64,000 nucleotides of DNA from Paenibacillus glycinis (lineage in GTDB: Bacteria > Bacillota > Bacilli > Paenibacillales > Paenibacillaceae), in contig NZ_JAAAMV010000003.1 of assembly GCF_009909185.1 (NCBI RefSeq), forward strand, positions 62,001 to 126,000. Direction: 5' to 3'. Both the position numbers and the translations under genes were made by a program. The notes below the pieces were generated by a model. The model saw nothing but the letters and a program-made list of their open reading frames with translations, was not told where the DNA came from and ran no database searches. Position 1 is the stretch's first letter, and each line of letters starts with the position of its first letter. Below are positions 34,962 through 44,427 of this stretch, in pieces.

Positions 34962-35963
34962 TCAGGAGCCCCACTCCAGCACGACGCCCAAACATGGACT
35001 TCCCGGCGCGGCGATCAACTCCCACGCTTTGGCGGCATCGCGCGCCGCAAAGCGGTGGGTTATGAGCGGCTCCGTCCGCAGTCGGCCTGCGGCGATGCCG
35101 CCGATCGTCTCGTCCATGCGCGGCTTCGTCCAGCCGGAAGGCGCATGCAGCGTGATTTCCTGCTCGCGCAGCGTCTGGATATCGACGGCCCCGTGCTCGC
35201 CGAGGTAGCCCGCCGAGACCAGATGGCTGTCGCGTTTCATCAGCGGCTGGAGCGAGCGGAACGTCTCGAGGCTGCCGACCGTGTCGACGACGATGCTCGC
35301 GGCTGCGCCGGCTTCGCGCAGCGCGGCCGCCGGGTCGGAGAGGCGCCCGTTCAGCGGAATCGCATAACCGCCGGCTTCGGCGAGCCGCAGCCGCTCTTCC
35401 CGGCGACCCAACATGTACACGGACGCGCCGCGCGCCCGCAGCGTTTGCGCCGCCCAGTGTCCGACCAGCCCGTCGCCGACGACGAGGGCGATCTCGCCCG
35501 GCGCCACCGGCGGCCGAATGCCGCAGTTATAGCCGACCTGCGTCAGCACGGCACCCGAATAGGCGATGTCCGGCACGTCCGTCTCCGGCAACTTCCATAC
35601 CTGGCTTCCGTCCGTGACGGCCGGATTGACGTGTCCCCCGAAATCGAAGAACATCCCTTCGATCCGGCTCACCGTCGCGAATACCCGATCTCCCGGCTTG
35701 ACATGCGCGACTGCGCCGCCGACCTTCACCGCTCGGCCGACCTTCTGATAGCCCGCTACCTGCGGGAAAGGCCACGGATCGCCGGGCCGGCAAGGCACCT
35801 CGCCCGAGATGCGCTCGCCGCGGAAGAAGGACGATTCCGTGCCGATGCTGATCCACGAATAGTCCACCTCGATCACTACGTCCTGCTCGCGGGGTTCGGG
35901 CACCTCTACCTGCCTGAAGGCTGCCTGCAACCGATTTTCAAATACGACCGCTTCCGCTTTCAT
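34962..35963 (-). CDS. Medium-chain dehydrogenase/reductase lacking catalytic zinc ligands
   Basis: The 333-residue MDR-fold protein has a GroES-like N-domain (VVIEVDYSWISIGTESSFFRG, VAGYQKVGRAVKVG, VKPGDRVFATV) and a Rossmann half (LVVGDGLVGHWAAQTLRARG). The zinc-site Cys and the Gly-His-Glu motif of alcohol dehydrogenases are missing (the latter is AGYQ), so it is probably a zinc-independent reductase. GGAG before the ATG at 35963 sets the start over an ATG 21 bases upstream. It is the second gene of a two-gene operon whose first gene is a zinc-type relative, and the AraC gene at 37136 is divergent. The substrate is probably a sugar alcohol or aldose derivative (inferred). Confidence 0.85.
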   Translation of the reverse strand: MKAEAVVFENRLQAAFRQVEVPEPREQDVVIEVDYSWISIGTESSFFRGERISGEVPCRPGDPWPFPQVAGYQKVGRAVKVGGAVAHVKPGDRVFATVSRIEGMFFDFGGHVNPAVTDGSQVWKLPETDVPDIAYSGAVLTQVGYNCGIRPPVAPGEIALVVGDGLVGHWAAQTLRARGASVYMLGRREERLRLAEAGGYAIPLNGRLSDPAAALREAGAAASIVVDTVGSLETFRSLQPLMKRDSHLVSAGYLGEHGAVDIQTLREQEITLHAPSGWTKPRMDETIGGIAAGRLRTEPLITHRFAARDAAKAWELIAAPGSPCLGVVLEWGS

Positions 35964-35991
35964 CGCTGCTCTCCTCCTCTTCATGCGATCG

Positions 35992-36942
35992 TCATTCGAA
36001 CGCTTCCCGCGGATCGAAGCAAATTTTCACCGCCTGCTGCGCTTTGAGCAGCGCGACCGCCGCCGCGTAATCCTTGAACGACATCTGCCGCGTCTGCAGG
36101 ATCTCCGTGTTGAACGAAGGCCGGCTCAGCGCATCCAGCAGCAGGCGGCGAGTGCGCTCGTCGACCTGGCGGTATTTGTACGATTCCAGGGTGACGCCCT
36201 TGAACCACAGCCGGTCCTTGTACGTCAAGCTGCCGCGAAGCACGCCGAAGACGACGACATGCTCGTTCGTCCGATCGAGCACGTTCTGCGCGGATGCCGC
36301 CGCGCCGACGCAGTCGTACCCGAGATCGAACGTCCGCTCCCCGAGCGTCTCCGCGAGCACGGCTTCGCCGATGCCAAGCGACCGGACCGCTTGCACCCGT
36401 TCGGCATTGACGTCGATGGCCGTCACCTTCGCGCCCCAGAGCGACGCCAGCTGCATCGCCAGGATTCCGGCGGGGCCGAGGCCGGCGACCAGCATCGTTT
36501 TCCCCTGCAGCTCCTTGAACTGGTCCAGGCCGTAGAGGACGCATTTCAGCAGCTCGGACGAGACGGCCTTCTTGTCGGAAATGGAGTCCGGCAGCTTAAG
36601 CAGGTCCCGCTCCCGATAGGCCATGTACTGCGCGTAAGCGCCTTGGCCCGGGGACAGATGCTCCAGCGCCGCGACGCGGTCTCCCGGCGCGAAGCCCGTC
36701 ACGCTCGAGCCGACCGCCTCGACAACGCCGACCGCCTCGTGTCCGGGAAAGCCCGGCGGCAGCGGATATTCCGGCGGCCGGGCCGCATCGAACATATCGT
36801 AGCCGCCGAGCATGCTGAGGTCCCAGCGGGGACAGGTCGATACGAGCGTAATCCGGACCAGGATCTGGTCGTCTCTGAGCTCCGGCACGGGAATATCGAC
36901 GATCTCGTACGCGCCCGCGCCATGAATTTGCAAGGCTTTCAT
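35992..36942 (-). CDS. Zinc-type medium-chain alcohol/sorbitol dehydrogenase family protein
   Basis: The 316-residue protein has the MDR order: catalytic-site Cys in TLVSTCPRWDLSML, the zinc His and Glu in PGFPGHEAVGVVEAVG, CxxGDRV-like FAPGDRVAALE, and the nucleotide-binding LVAGLGPAGILAMQLASLWG. The usual structural-zinc lobe of four Cys is absent, so the protein is shorter than typical (about 345). It starts the minus-strand pair ending with the zinc-less paralogue 28 bases on. It is probably controlled by the divergent AraC regulator, and the substrate is unknown. Confidence 0.88.
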   Translation of the reverse strand: MKALQIHGAGAYEIVDIPVPELRDDQILVRITLVSTCPRWDLSMLGGYDMFDAARPPEYPLPPGFPGHEAVGVVEAVGSSVTGFAPGDRVAALEHLSPGQGAYAQYMAYRERDLLKLPDSISDKKAVSSELLKCVLYGLDQFKELQGKTMLVAGLGPAGILAMQLASLWGAKVTAIDVNAERVQAVRSLGIGEAVLAETLGERTFDLGYDCVGAAASAQNVLDRTNEHVVVFGVLRGSLTYKDRLWFKGVTLESYKYRQVDERTRRLLLDALSRPSFNTEILQTRQMSFKDYAAAVALLKAQQAVKICFDPREAFE

Positions 36943-37135
36943 GTTCCGTTCATCTCCTCGGCTTCCGCCATTCGCTTGCCGGCGGCTTTAGGCTAAGGAT
37001 AAGCGTTTTCACGTGCATTCGTCTTTGCACTTGATTGCCATGATCTCCGCGGGGTCAATGATTTCGCTCTATACGCAGCCTAGTCGCCGTAGTATCATTT
37101 GCACAGGATTGACATTGTGCGGGAGCGTGAAGAAC

Positions 37136-37948
37136 ATGCTGCTCAGAAAACACGGTTTTGCCGAGAACGCGGGAGGCGCCGGCGGGCGCGCGGGGGGCGT
37201 GCATCCCTACTGCGAGCTGCTGTGCGTGCTGGAAGGCGAAGCGGATCTGGAATGGTCCGGCGTGACCTACCGGGCCAACGGCACGGCCTTGTTCGTCCTG
37301 CTGCCGAATACGCCGCACGCGCTCGTTCAGCGCTCGCCTGCGCTCCGCTATTGGTTCGCGGAATTCCACGCCGGCGACGGCGACCCGCTTCCGGGCGTGG
37401 ACGTCATCTACGCATGGAACGGTCTTCAAGGCGGCATCGACTGGACGTCCGGCCCGTACCCCGCGCTGCGGGCGGCGCTCGAAGCGGCCGACGCGCTGAT
37501 ACGGGCGGAGGGCGCGCTGCCCTGGGACAATTTCCTCGAGGCACTGCTCTCGGACCTGCGCAAGCTGCTCTTCCTGATCGACGGCATCGCCGCAGCCGCG
37601 CGGCCCGCTCCTTCGCGCTCCTCGAGCGAGGCGCTCGTGACGGAGGCGCTGCGGTTCCTGGAATCCGTCTTCCCCCAGCCGATCACGCTGCAAACCATCG
37701 CCGATTATACCCACTACAATCCTTCCTACCTCGTAAGGCTGTTCCGGCAGCAGACCGGCAAGACGCCGTTCGGCTATCTGAACGAGCTGCGGTTGAATGC
37801 CGCCTCGGAGTACCTGCTGCGCTCGGAGATGACCGTCCAGGAGGTCTCGCAGGCGTGCGGCTTTCAGAGCATCCATTATTTCAGCCGTTCGTTCAAACGG
37901 CGGTTCGGCTTGGCGCCGGGCGAGTGGCGGCGGAGCAAACGGCTTTGA
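37136..37948 (+). CDS. AraC-family transcriptional regulator
   Basis: The protein of about 270 residues has an N-terminal cupin (VHPYCELLCVLEGEADLEWSG in parts, then GTALFVLLPNTPHALVQ) and a C-terminal AraC HTH pair: TLQTIADYTHYNPSYLVRLFRQQTGKTPFGYL and EVSQACGFQSIHYFSRSFKRRFGLAPGEWR (in parts). The ATG at 37136 has GGGAG ten bases before; upstream in-frame starts as far as 37013 add residues unlike the family. It is divergent from the two dehydrogenase genes and is likely their regulator. Confidence 0.9.
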   Translation: MLLRKHGFAENAGGAGGRAGGVHPYCELLCVLEGEADLEWSGVTYRANGTALFVLLPNTPHALVQRSPALRYWFAEFHAGDGDPLPGVDVIYAWNGLQGGIDWTSGPYPALRAALEAADALIRAEGALPWDNFLEALLSDLRKLLFLIDGIAAAARPAPSRSSSEALVTEALRFLESVFPQPITLQTIADYTHYNPSYLVRLFRQQTGKTPFGYLNELRLNAASEYLLRSEMTVQEVSQACGFQSIHYFSRSFKRRFGLAPGEWRRSKRL

Positions 37949-38064
37949 TCTCCGTTCGGCAGCTGCGGCCGGCAACTTCACCGGCGTGCGTCATGGCCCG
38001 GCATCCGTACCGGAAGGCCATTGTCCTTCCATGGCATCCATACAGACAACTCCAATTCTCTCGA

Positions 38065-38072
38065 CATACAAT
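38065..38072 (+). promoter_or_regulatory. Possible mother-cell sporulation (sigma-E/K) -10 element
   Basis: CATACAAT lies 35 bases before the coat-protein start and matches the -10 shape recognised by mother-cell sigma factors; an AC dinucleotide 17 bases upstream could act as a sigma-K -35. This suits a late coat gene, but it is a short match. Confidence 0.4.
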
Positions 38073-38107
38073 GTATGGAATCGAGCGAAAGAGAGGAGAT
38101 GAACAAG

Positions 38108-38407
38108 ATGAGTTATATGAATCCTTATAACCCAACTAACGTCATGGGGGCGGCAGACGCCAATTTCTGCCCGGACTGCCCTACGCAAACCGTATACGAT
38201 CCTCCGGTCACATTATATGAAAACTACTACCATCCTCAATTGGTCAACGTCATTCAGCCGATAGAGGTCGTCAAACAACATCACTGCTGCCCGGTCTATC
38301 ACAAATCCTGCGTATACTCCGAAAAAGACGTCATGGTCCGCGTTTCCAGCAAACGCGCCAAAACGTCTTCCAAAACCTCCTCCAAAAAACGGTCCAAAAA
38401 ACGCTGA
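38108..38407 (+). CDS. CotD-family inner spore coat protein
   Basis: The 99-residue protein begins MSYMNPYNPTNVMGAADANF. It is rich in Tyr, Pro, His and Cys (FCPDCPTQTVYDPPV, YHPQLVNVIQPIEVVKQHH, CCPVYHKSC), the make-up of CotD-type coat proteins in Paenibacillaceae. It ends in a highly basic Ser/Lys tail (SSKRAKTSSKTSSKKRSKK), probably for cross-linking or binding in the coat. GGAG sits nine bases before the ATG at 38108; an ATG nine bases earlier overlaps the ribosome binding site. Expression in the mother cell is suggested by the CATACAAT element upstream. Confidence 0.82.
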   Translation: MSYMNPYNPTNVMGAADANFCPDCPTQTVYDPPVTLYENYYHPQLVNVIQPIEVVKQHHCCPVYHKSCVYSEKDVMVRVSSKRAKTSSKTSSKKRSKKR

Positions 38408-38484
38408 TCATCCGCGCTCCCGCATGCAGCCGGCAGGATACGAGGCAGCGATTCTAATTTAGACGCAGCATCAACTACCAGGCG

Positions 38485-38515
38485 AAAAGCCCGGCACCGA
38501 CGGTGCCGGGCTTTT
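38485..38515. terminator. Terminator after the coat gene
   Basis: AAAAGCCCGGCACC, loop GAC and a perfect 14-bp complement ending in TTTT. The rest of 38408-38772 is GC-rich with no gene that I can support; it includes the promoter region of the aldo-keto reductase. Confidence 0.85.
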
Positions 38516-38772
38516 CGTTTGAGCGGAAAGCGAGCCGCGCGCCCGAGGCGCTCGCCCGGGAAGCCGCGCAGGCGCAGGCGGAAACCCCTCCGCGATGACG
38601 GGCCGCTTGCCCGCGGAAACCGCGCAGCCGTACAAGCCCTTGTTCCGCTTCGCCCGCTCCGCGCGATTTGCAATTGTTTCCTTGCTGATCTACAATCTTG
38701 GCACCGGCACCTGCCGGACAGTCCAGCGCCTTGCAATATCATCAATACATAATCGTATCGGAGGTATTCACG

Positions 38773-39642
38773 ATGACAACCCCGCAACAAACCGCAGCCG
38801 CTTCGGGCACCTACGCGATCGGCGCCGATCTGCAAGTCAATCGGCTTGGCTACGGCACCATGCAGCTGACCGGCCCCGGCGTTTGGGGCGATCCGAAAGA
38901 TCCCGAGGAAGCCGTTCGCGTGCTGCGGCGGGCCGCCGAGCTCGGCGTCAATTTCATCGATACGGCCGATGCCTACGGCCCGTTTACCGCGGACCTGCTG
39001 CTGCGCAAAGCGCTCCATCCCTATAAGAACGACCTTGTCATCGCGACGAAGGCCGGATTTACCCGCTCCGGCCCGGGGGACTGGCGGGCCGTCGGCCGTC
39101 CGGAATATTTGCGCCAGCAGACGGAGCTGAGCCTGCGCCATCTGGGCTTGGAGCGCATCGATCTTATGCAGCTGCACCGCATCGATCCGAAGGTGCCGCT
39201 CGAAGAACAGATCGGCGAGCTTGCCCTGCTGCAGCAGGAAGGCAAGATCCGCCATATCGGGTTGAGCCAGGTCAGCGTCGAGGAGCTGAAGGCCGCCGGC
39301 GCCATCGCGAAGATCGCGTCCGTGCAAAATTTGTACAACCTGTCGAAGCGCGATTCCGAAGACGTCCTGAACTACGCGGAAGCGAACGATATCGCGTTCA
39401 TTCCCTGGTTCCCGCTGGCGACGGGCGCGCTTGCCAAAGAAGGCGGTCCGCTTGACGCCATCGCGAAGAAGAACAACGCCCAGCCGTCGCAGATCGCGCT
39501 GGCTTGGCTGCTGCAGCGCTCTCCCGTCATGCTGCCGATTCCGGGCACTTCGAGCGTGGCGCACGTCGAGGAGAACATCGCCGCGGCCGGCATCACGCTC
39601 AGCGGCGAAGACTTCGCCGCGCTGTCCGCCTTGGCGGGTTAG
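38773..39642 (+). CDS. Aldo/keto reductase
   Basis: The 289-residue (beta/alpha)8 oxidoreductase has the catalytic tetrad Asp and Tyr in [13 protein letters not shown], Lys in [11 protein letters not shown] and His in [12 protein letters not shown]. The NADPH-binding C-terminal motif is [22 protein letters not shown] is nine bases before the ATG. The enzyme reduces small aldehydes or ketones; the exact substrate is not clear. The gene is transcribed alone and ends at the hairpin 39662-39695. Confidence 0.93.
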   Translation: MTTPQQTAAASGTYAIGADLQVNRLGYGTMQLTGPGVWGDPKDPEEAVRVLRRAAELGVNFIDTADAYGPFTADLLLRKALHPYKNDLVIATKAGFTRSGPGDWRAVGRPEYLRQQTELSLRHLGLERIDLMQLHRIDPKVPLEEQIGELALLQQEGKIRHIGLSQVSVEELKAAGAIAKIASVQNLYNLSKRDSEDVLNYAEANDIAFIPWFPLATGALAKEGGPLDAIAKKNNAQPSQIALAWLLQRSPVMLPIPGTSSVAHVEENIAAAGITLSGEDFAALSALAG

Positions 39643-39661
39643 GCGCAAGCCCGCATTGCCG

Positions 39662-39695
39662 AAAGGCCATTCAGGTCGAGACCTGGATGGCCTTT
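39662..39695. terminator. Terminator after the aldo/keto reductase gene
   Basis: AAAGGCCAT plus CAGGT pairs with ACCTG plus ATGGCCTTT with one internal mismatch; TTTTT follows on the plus strand. It lies between convergent genes. Confidence 0.8.
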
Positions 39696-39754
39696 TTGGT
39701 GTGCGCGGCTCGCCGCGCGCGTTATCGGCGCCGAAGGCGCAGCCGACAAGCTGG

Positions 39755-41815
39755 CTATTCGCCTTCCTCCAAGGCCTGCCAGCCCAGTTCCCACACCGGC
39801 GAATCCGGGCGGAACCGGAATTGCCCCGGCGCGATCTCGTCCAGCAGCGGCTGCGCCGCGACGACGGTGCGGGCATCGAACCGTCCGCCGAGGAACGCCC
39901 GCCACTCCGCCCATGGAAGCGGATGCTTCCCGTACGTGTCCCCGCCGCGGAAGCCGGTGACCGTCGGCGCCGCGCCGTCCGAGCGGAAGAACAGGTTGCC
40001 GTCCGCTTCCTTCAACCGCGCATCGTCCCAATTGATGAAATGGTACAGCTGCTCGCCGGAGTCGATGACCGCGTTGCGAAGCACCGTCATGTCGCGATTG
40101 GGTTCGCCGGCCATCTCCTGCGTGCCGATCGCCGCCTTGGCCCCGTTCCGGAAGAGCAGGTTGTTCTCGACGACGTTGCCGACCCCTTTGGCGAAGATCA
40201 CGAACCACAGCGAGCCTTTGCCGGCGCCGAACAAATCGTGCACCACGTTGCGGGACACCAGAAATCCGTCCGCGGCATCGTCCAGATAAATGCCGTAGCC
40301 GACGGAGAAGTAGATGCCGCTGTCATGGAACCGGTTCCCGACGATCCGGTTGCCGAGGCCGGCGCCCCAAGCCTCGAACATGCCGCCGTCCTGGCTGTCC
40401 TTCATCACGTCCGATATATCGTTGCGACGAATCCGATTGTTCCGCGCATGCAGGAAATCCCAGTGGTTCTCCCACGTGACCTCCGTGCCGTAATACGACG
40501 GTTCCATCGCTTGGAAACGCTGTCCCTTCAGCGATATGCCGTACCGCGGCATGCCGCTGATCACGTTGTCCGCGATGACGCAGCCGCCGCTCTGATACAG
40601 CTGCATGCCGGATCCGTGCCCGATCAGCTCGCCCCCGTTCCGTACCGTATTGCCGATGATCCGGTGGCCGTTGTTGACGTCCGACTCCGCCGCGCTCCCG
40701 AAGTCGCCCTCGCCCGGAGCGAGACCGATCGCGTAGATCCCGTTATAGCCGAGATGCTCGATCACGTTGTTCCGCAGCTCTATTTCCCGGCAGCGTCCGT
40801 TCAGGACGACGCCGCTCATCCCCGCATGACGCAGCACGCAGTCCGCGATCGCGATGCGCTCGGCGTTCTCGATTCGGATCAAGCCTTCGCGCGCCTCCTC
40901 GCGTTCGCGGTTGGCGACCGGCATCCGGTAATCCGGCACGGTATCCGACATCTCGACCGTCAAGCCGCGCAGCTCGAGATGGCGCACGGGACCGTTGCCC
41001 GCGATATCGATGACGCGCTTCATCATCGGCAGCACGATCTCCTGCCCTTCGATCGGCAGCGACCGCGGCATGTAGTACAGGTACCCCTCCCGCTCGTCCC
41101 GGCAGAACTCCCCCGGCTCCGTCAGCAGCTCGCGCGCGCCTTGCAGCCTATATCGCGAGCCCTTGTCGATGCCCCACGGCGCGGCATCCCGGAAGGCGAT
41201 CGTCCCCGCCTCCCAATCGATCTCCTCCACGGGCTTCGTCTCCGAGAACCAGTTCCATTCGCCTTCCCCCGGCCAAATGAATACCTTTAATCCGCCCGCC
41301 GCGGCATCCGCGATCGGCGGCACGTCGCCGCGGCCGAACCGGAAGCCGCGTCCGCCGTCTCCATCCCGTTTGCCCGCCACGATATGGTAGCCCTGCTTCG
41401 GGCTCCTCGCCTCGAACGCGCGCTCCCCGTTCTCGAACAAGGTATGTCCGCCATCCCGCAGCGCATCCCAGCCGACGAAGCAGCGGTAGACGCCGTCGCC
41501 CGCGGGCTCCCAATTCGCGAGCAGGCATCCCCCCGTAAGAACGGGCTCGGTTCCGGGCAACGCGCGGTAAACCGTCCTGCCTTCCTCCCCGCACCCCGAA
41601 TCCCGGGCATCGAATACGAGCGGCTCGTCCAGCATGTGACGGCCTTCCCCGATCCATACCGTTATCGTGCCCGCGGCTCCCGACGCCCTTGCCTGGCGAA
41701 CCGCTTCTTGCGCCCGCGCGATGCCGCGCCAAGGCCGTTGTCTCGAACCGTCCCCTTCCGCATTCCCATGCGTACTACTTACATAATATTCCATGTCCGT
41801 GTTGGCTTCAGCCAC
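39755..41815 (-). CDS. Right-handed beta-helix (parallel pectate-lyase-like) protein
   Basis: The protein of about 686 residues has no signal peptide. It opens with EYYVSSTHGNAEGDGSR and WRGIARAQEAVRQARA, the standard start of beta-helix glycan-active proteins. Coil repeats rich in Asn and Gly follow from about 300 to 620, for example VIEHLGYNGIYAIG, IGNTVRNGGELIGHGSGM, ADNVISGMPRYGISL and VSRNVVHDLFGAG. Such proteins are often polysaccharide lyases or glycosidases. The GTG at 41815 has GGGAG nine bases before it; ATG 41794 is an alternative with a poorer site. It is divergent from the membrane AraC regulator, with a sugar importer nearby, so a role in degrading the imported polymer is likely. 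Confidence 0.82.
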   Translation of the reverse strand: MAEANTDMEYYVSSTHGNAEGDGSRQRPWRGIARAQEAVRQARASGAAGTITVWIGEGRHMLDEPLVFDARDSGCGEEGRTVYRALPGTEPVLTGGCLLANWEPAGDGVYRCFVGWDALRDGGHTLFENGERAFEARSPKQGYHIVAGKRDGDGGRGFRFGRGDVPPIADAAAGGLKVFIWPGEGEWNWFSETKPVEEIDWEAGTIAFRDAAPWGIDKGSRYRLQGARELLTEPGEFCRDEREGYLYYMPRSLPIEGQEIVLPMMKRVIDIAGNGPVRHLELRGLTVEMSDTVPDYRMPVANREREEAREGLIRIENAERIAIADCVLRHAGMSGVVLNGRCREIELRNNVIEHLGYNGIYAIGLAPGEGDFGSAAESDVNNGHRIIGNTVRNGGELIGHGSGMQLYQSGGCVIADNVISGMPRYGISLKGQRFQAMEPSYYGTEVTWENHWDFLHARNNRIRRNDISDVMKDSQDGGMFEAWGAGLGNRIVGNRFHDSGIYFSVGYGIYLDDAADGFLVSRNVVHDLFGAGKGSLWFVIFAKGVGNVVENNLLFRNGAKAAIGTQEMAGEPNRDMTVLRNAVIDSGEQLYHFINWDDARLKEADGNLFFRSDGAAPTVTGFRGGDTYGKHPLPWAEWRAFLGGRFDARTVVAAQPLLDEIAPGQFRFRPDSPVWELGWQALEEGE

Positions 41816-42023
41816 GCCATTCAGCTCCCTTCCCTCTACCACGAGCATGCCAAACCGCCGCGCCCCCCGCCTACTGCGCGGTTTGGTCATGACTGCGAAG
41901 GCGGCTGTTATATTCATCAATCGCCGCGCGCAGGGATTCGCAAATTTCATAGTGGCAATAGGCGCGCGCATGTGCAATGCTGGAAACAAACGAAGGTCGC
42001 ACTTCAAGGGGGACCATAGACGG

Positions 42024-44369
42024 ATGAGAATGCTTCATTTCTACAAATCCAAACGTTACCTGCTTCGCATGCTTCTCTCCATCACGATCCTGCTCGTCAT
42101 TCTCTTGTCGCTTTCATCGGCGGTCCTCCATTACAGCGCGGAGCACCGGGTGCTGCAAATGCAGCAGGACGCCAACCGCAAGGTCATGAGCCAGATCAAC
42201 CACAACCTGACCTTCATGCAGGAGATCGTCAACAACATCGCCCTGTCGCTCTACAACGACGAGCGGTTTTATTTTCCGTTGATGTCCACCTCCGAGCAGG
42301 AAGACATCGATATCATCTATTCGATCAATCAGCTGAACAAAGCGATGGATTCGCAGTCCTTCCTGCATTCGATTCTGGTCTACAACGGCCATAGCGACAA
42401 AAGCTACGCGCTCGGACCGCTCGCGGACCGGATGGAAGAGAGCTACATGACCGGCCGGCTGGTCGACATGATCAAGAAACCGGAGAAGCTGCCGCAGCTG
42501 CAGCTCATCCCGATGAATTTCAGCGGCCGTCCGAACGCCGTCGACTTCTTCTCCATCGTCATCTACGAATCGTTCACGAGCATGAACGACCGCGAGAGCG
42601 CGCTCGTCCTGAACGTCAAGCCGGAGTGGGTGTTCGACAACCTCCAGGTCGTGAACGGCTTCTCCGCCCCCGACGAGTCCAGCATCTTCCTGATGGATAA
42701 GGACGGCGGCTTCATTCTCTCCGGCGCGGAAAAGAACCTGCCGGAGCTGAACGATCTCAGTTACGCGCTTGACGGCGATCAAGCCACCCATGACGAAAGC
42801 TTCGGCTTCTTTTCGCACAAGTTCCATGGCAAAGGCGAGTCGATCGTCAGTTATTTGCAAATGGGCGTCGCCGGCTGGAAGGTCATCAGCGTGCAGCCGT
42901 ACGATGCGGTGCTGGGCAGCATCTCGCAGATGCGGGAGACGTTCGCGATCGTCATCGCCAGTTTCCTGTTGTTCGGCATCCTCGTGTCCTTCGCGCTGGC
43001 TCACAAGCTGTATCGGCCGATCGAGGCGCTGCTTTCCCGCGTCACCCGGCATGGCGGCGTGATCGAAGAGACGCGGGAACCGATCCGCGACGAATTGGCG
43101 TATGTCGGCAGCGTTTACGGACAGATGGCGGAGAAGCTGAGCTTCGTCACCGACGAGAAGGATAAACAAAAGGAGATCGTCCGTCACTCCTATTTGCGCA
43201 GCATTCTGACCGGGAGCTCGTCATTCAGCCGGCATCAGCTGGAAGCCTGCATCGACAAATACGGCCTCGGTCTTGATCCGGCCGGCCCTTATCTCGTCAT
43301 CGTCGGCAAGATCGACGATTATGCCGCGGTACTCTCCCGCACGAGCGAATCAGAGCGGCAGCTGTTCGCCTTCGCCACCGCGAATATTGCCGGGGAAATA
43401 CTATCGCCGCTGCGAATCTCCTGCGAGATGGTCGACGCGCGCAGCGATCACCTGGTTCTTCTGCTCAGCGGCGGGGCGCTCGGTTCCGAGCTGCCTGTGC
43501 TGCCGGATCTGCTGCATAGATTGCAGGACATCATGATGGACTATTACAAGCTATCCCTCTCGCTCTCGTTCAGCGAGATTTCCCGCTCCCACGAGACGAT
43601 CACCGATCAATACGCGGATGCGCTGCATTACTCCATGTACAAGATTTTATTCGGCAGGCGTTCGCTCATTACGCCCGATCTCGTGGGGCCGAATGTCGCG
43701 CACACGGAATACGCCGTCTCGACCGAGATGGAGAAGAAGCTCGCCGAAGCCATCAAGACCAACGACCTGAACGCCATGGAAACGGCCGCGATGCAGCTGC
43801 TGGCGCCGCTCCATGCCTGCCATTACGACCATATCATTCATGGCGTGCTTCATCTGGTCGACGTCATCAAGACGACGATCCGCGAGATCAACCAGAACCG
43901 GATCACGTCGCTGCCGATCGATCTCGGCACGCTGAGCAGGCAGGTGCTGGACAAAGAGACCTTGTCCGACATCCGCGAGCTGCTGGGCGCGACGCTGCGC
44001 GACATACACGAGAAGCGCCGCGGGGCGGAACAGGACACGAACGTCGCGCTCATCGAAGCGATCAAGGATATCATCGAGAATCAATACGCCGACATGAATT
44101 TGAGCCTGCAGGGCATATCCGCGACGCTCAAGATGACCTCCGCTTACGTCGGCCGCATCTTCAAGCAAAGCGAGCTCGTCTCCGTCGGCGAATACTTGAA
44201 CGAGGTCCGGCTGACCCGCGCCCGCGAATACCTGGAGACGAAGAGCTTCAGCATCAAGGAGATCATGGAACTGGTCGGCTACGTGAACGAGAGCACCTTC
44301 TTCAAGCTGTTCAAGAAGAAATACGGCGTCACGCCGAAGGAATACCGGCTGAAGAGCAATATCGGGTAA
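42024..44369 (+). CDS. Membrane-bound AraC-family regulator with dCache-like sensor
   Basis: The 781-residue protein has a membrane segment at about 12-33, an extracellular sensor domain (about 35-300), a second membrane segment near 304-326, a HAMP-like and cytoplasmic helical region, and a C-terminal double HTH (about 672-778: LSLQGISATLKMTSAYVGRIFKQ and IKEIMELVGYVNESTFFKLFKKKYGVTPKEY in parts). Paenibacillus genomes carry many such one-component regulators next to oligosaccharide importers. It probably senses an extracellular sugar and activates the divergent beta-helix gene and the importer at 46.97-50.57 kb. The repeat region begins directly after its stop codon. Confidence 0.9.
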   Translation: MRMLHFYKSKRYLLRMLLSITILLVILLSLSSAVLHYSAEHRVLQMQQDANRKVMSQINHNLTFMQEIVNNIALSLYNDERFYFPLMSTSEQEDIDIIYSINQLNKAMDSQSFLHSILVYNGHSDKSYALGPLADRMEESYMTGRLVDMIKKPEKLPQLQLIPMNFSGRPNAVDFFSIVIYESFTSMNDRESALVLNVKPEWVFDNLQVVNGFSAPDESSIFLMDKDGGFILSGAEKNLPELNDLSYALDGDQATHDESFGFFSHKFHGKGESIVSYLQMGVAGWKVISVQPYDAVLGSISQMRETFAIVIASFLLFGILVSFALAHKLYRPIEALLSRVTRHGGVIEETREPIRDELAYVGSVYGQMAEKLSFVTDEKDKQKEIVRHSYLRSILTGSSSFSRHQLEACIDKYGLGLDPAGPYLVIVGKIDDYAAVLSRTSESERQLFAFATANIAGEILSPLRISCEMVDARSDHLVLLLSGGALGSELPVLPDLLHRLQDIMMDYYKLSLSLSFSEISRSHETITDQYADALHYSMYKILFGRRSLITPDLVGPNVAHTEYAVSTEMEKKLAEAIKTNDLNAMETAAMQLLAPLHACHYDHIIHGVLHLVDVIKTTIREINQNRITSLPIDLGTLSRQVLDKETLSDIRELLGATLRDIHEKRRGAEQDTNVALIEAIKDIIENQYADMNLSLQGISATLKMTSAYVGRIFKQSELVSVGEYLNEVRLTRAREYLETKSFSIKEIMELVGYVNESTFFKLFKKKYGVTPKEYRLKSNIG

Positions 44370-44370
44370 T

Positions 44371-44424
44371 GAGGCGATCGAGGCGATTGAGGCGATTGGG
44401 GCGATTGAGGCCATTGAGGCGATT
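44371..44424 (+). repeat. 9-bp tandem repeat, about six units
   Basis: GAGGCGATT-type units (with single-base variants such as GGGGCGATT and GAGGCCATT) repeat directly after the AraC stop codon and lead into the 55-bp repeats. Confidence 0.85.
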
Positions 44425-44427
44425 GGG

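Noticed and set aside
38299-39876. A 525-codon minus-strand frame opposite the coat protein and aldo/keto reductase genes
   Set aside because: Both plus-strand genes are clear; this is a compositional shadow.
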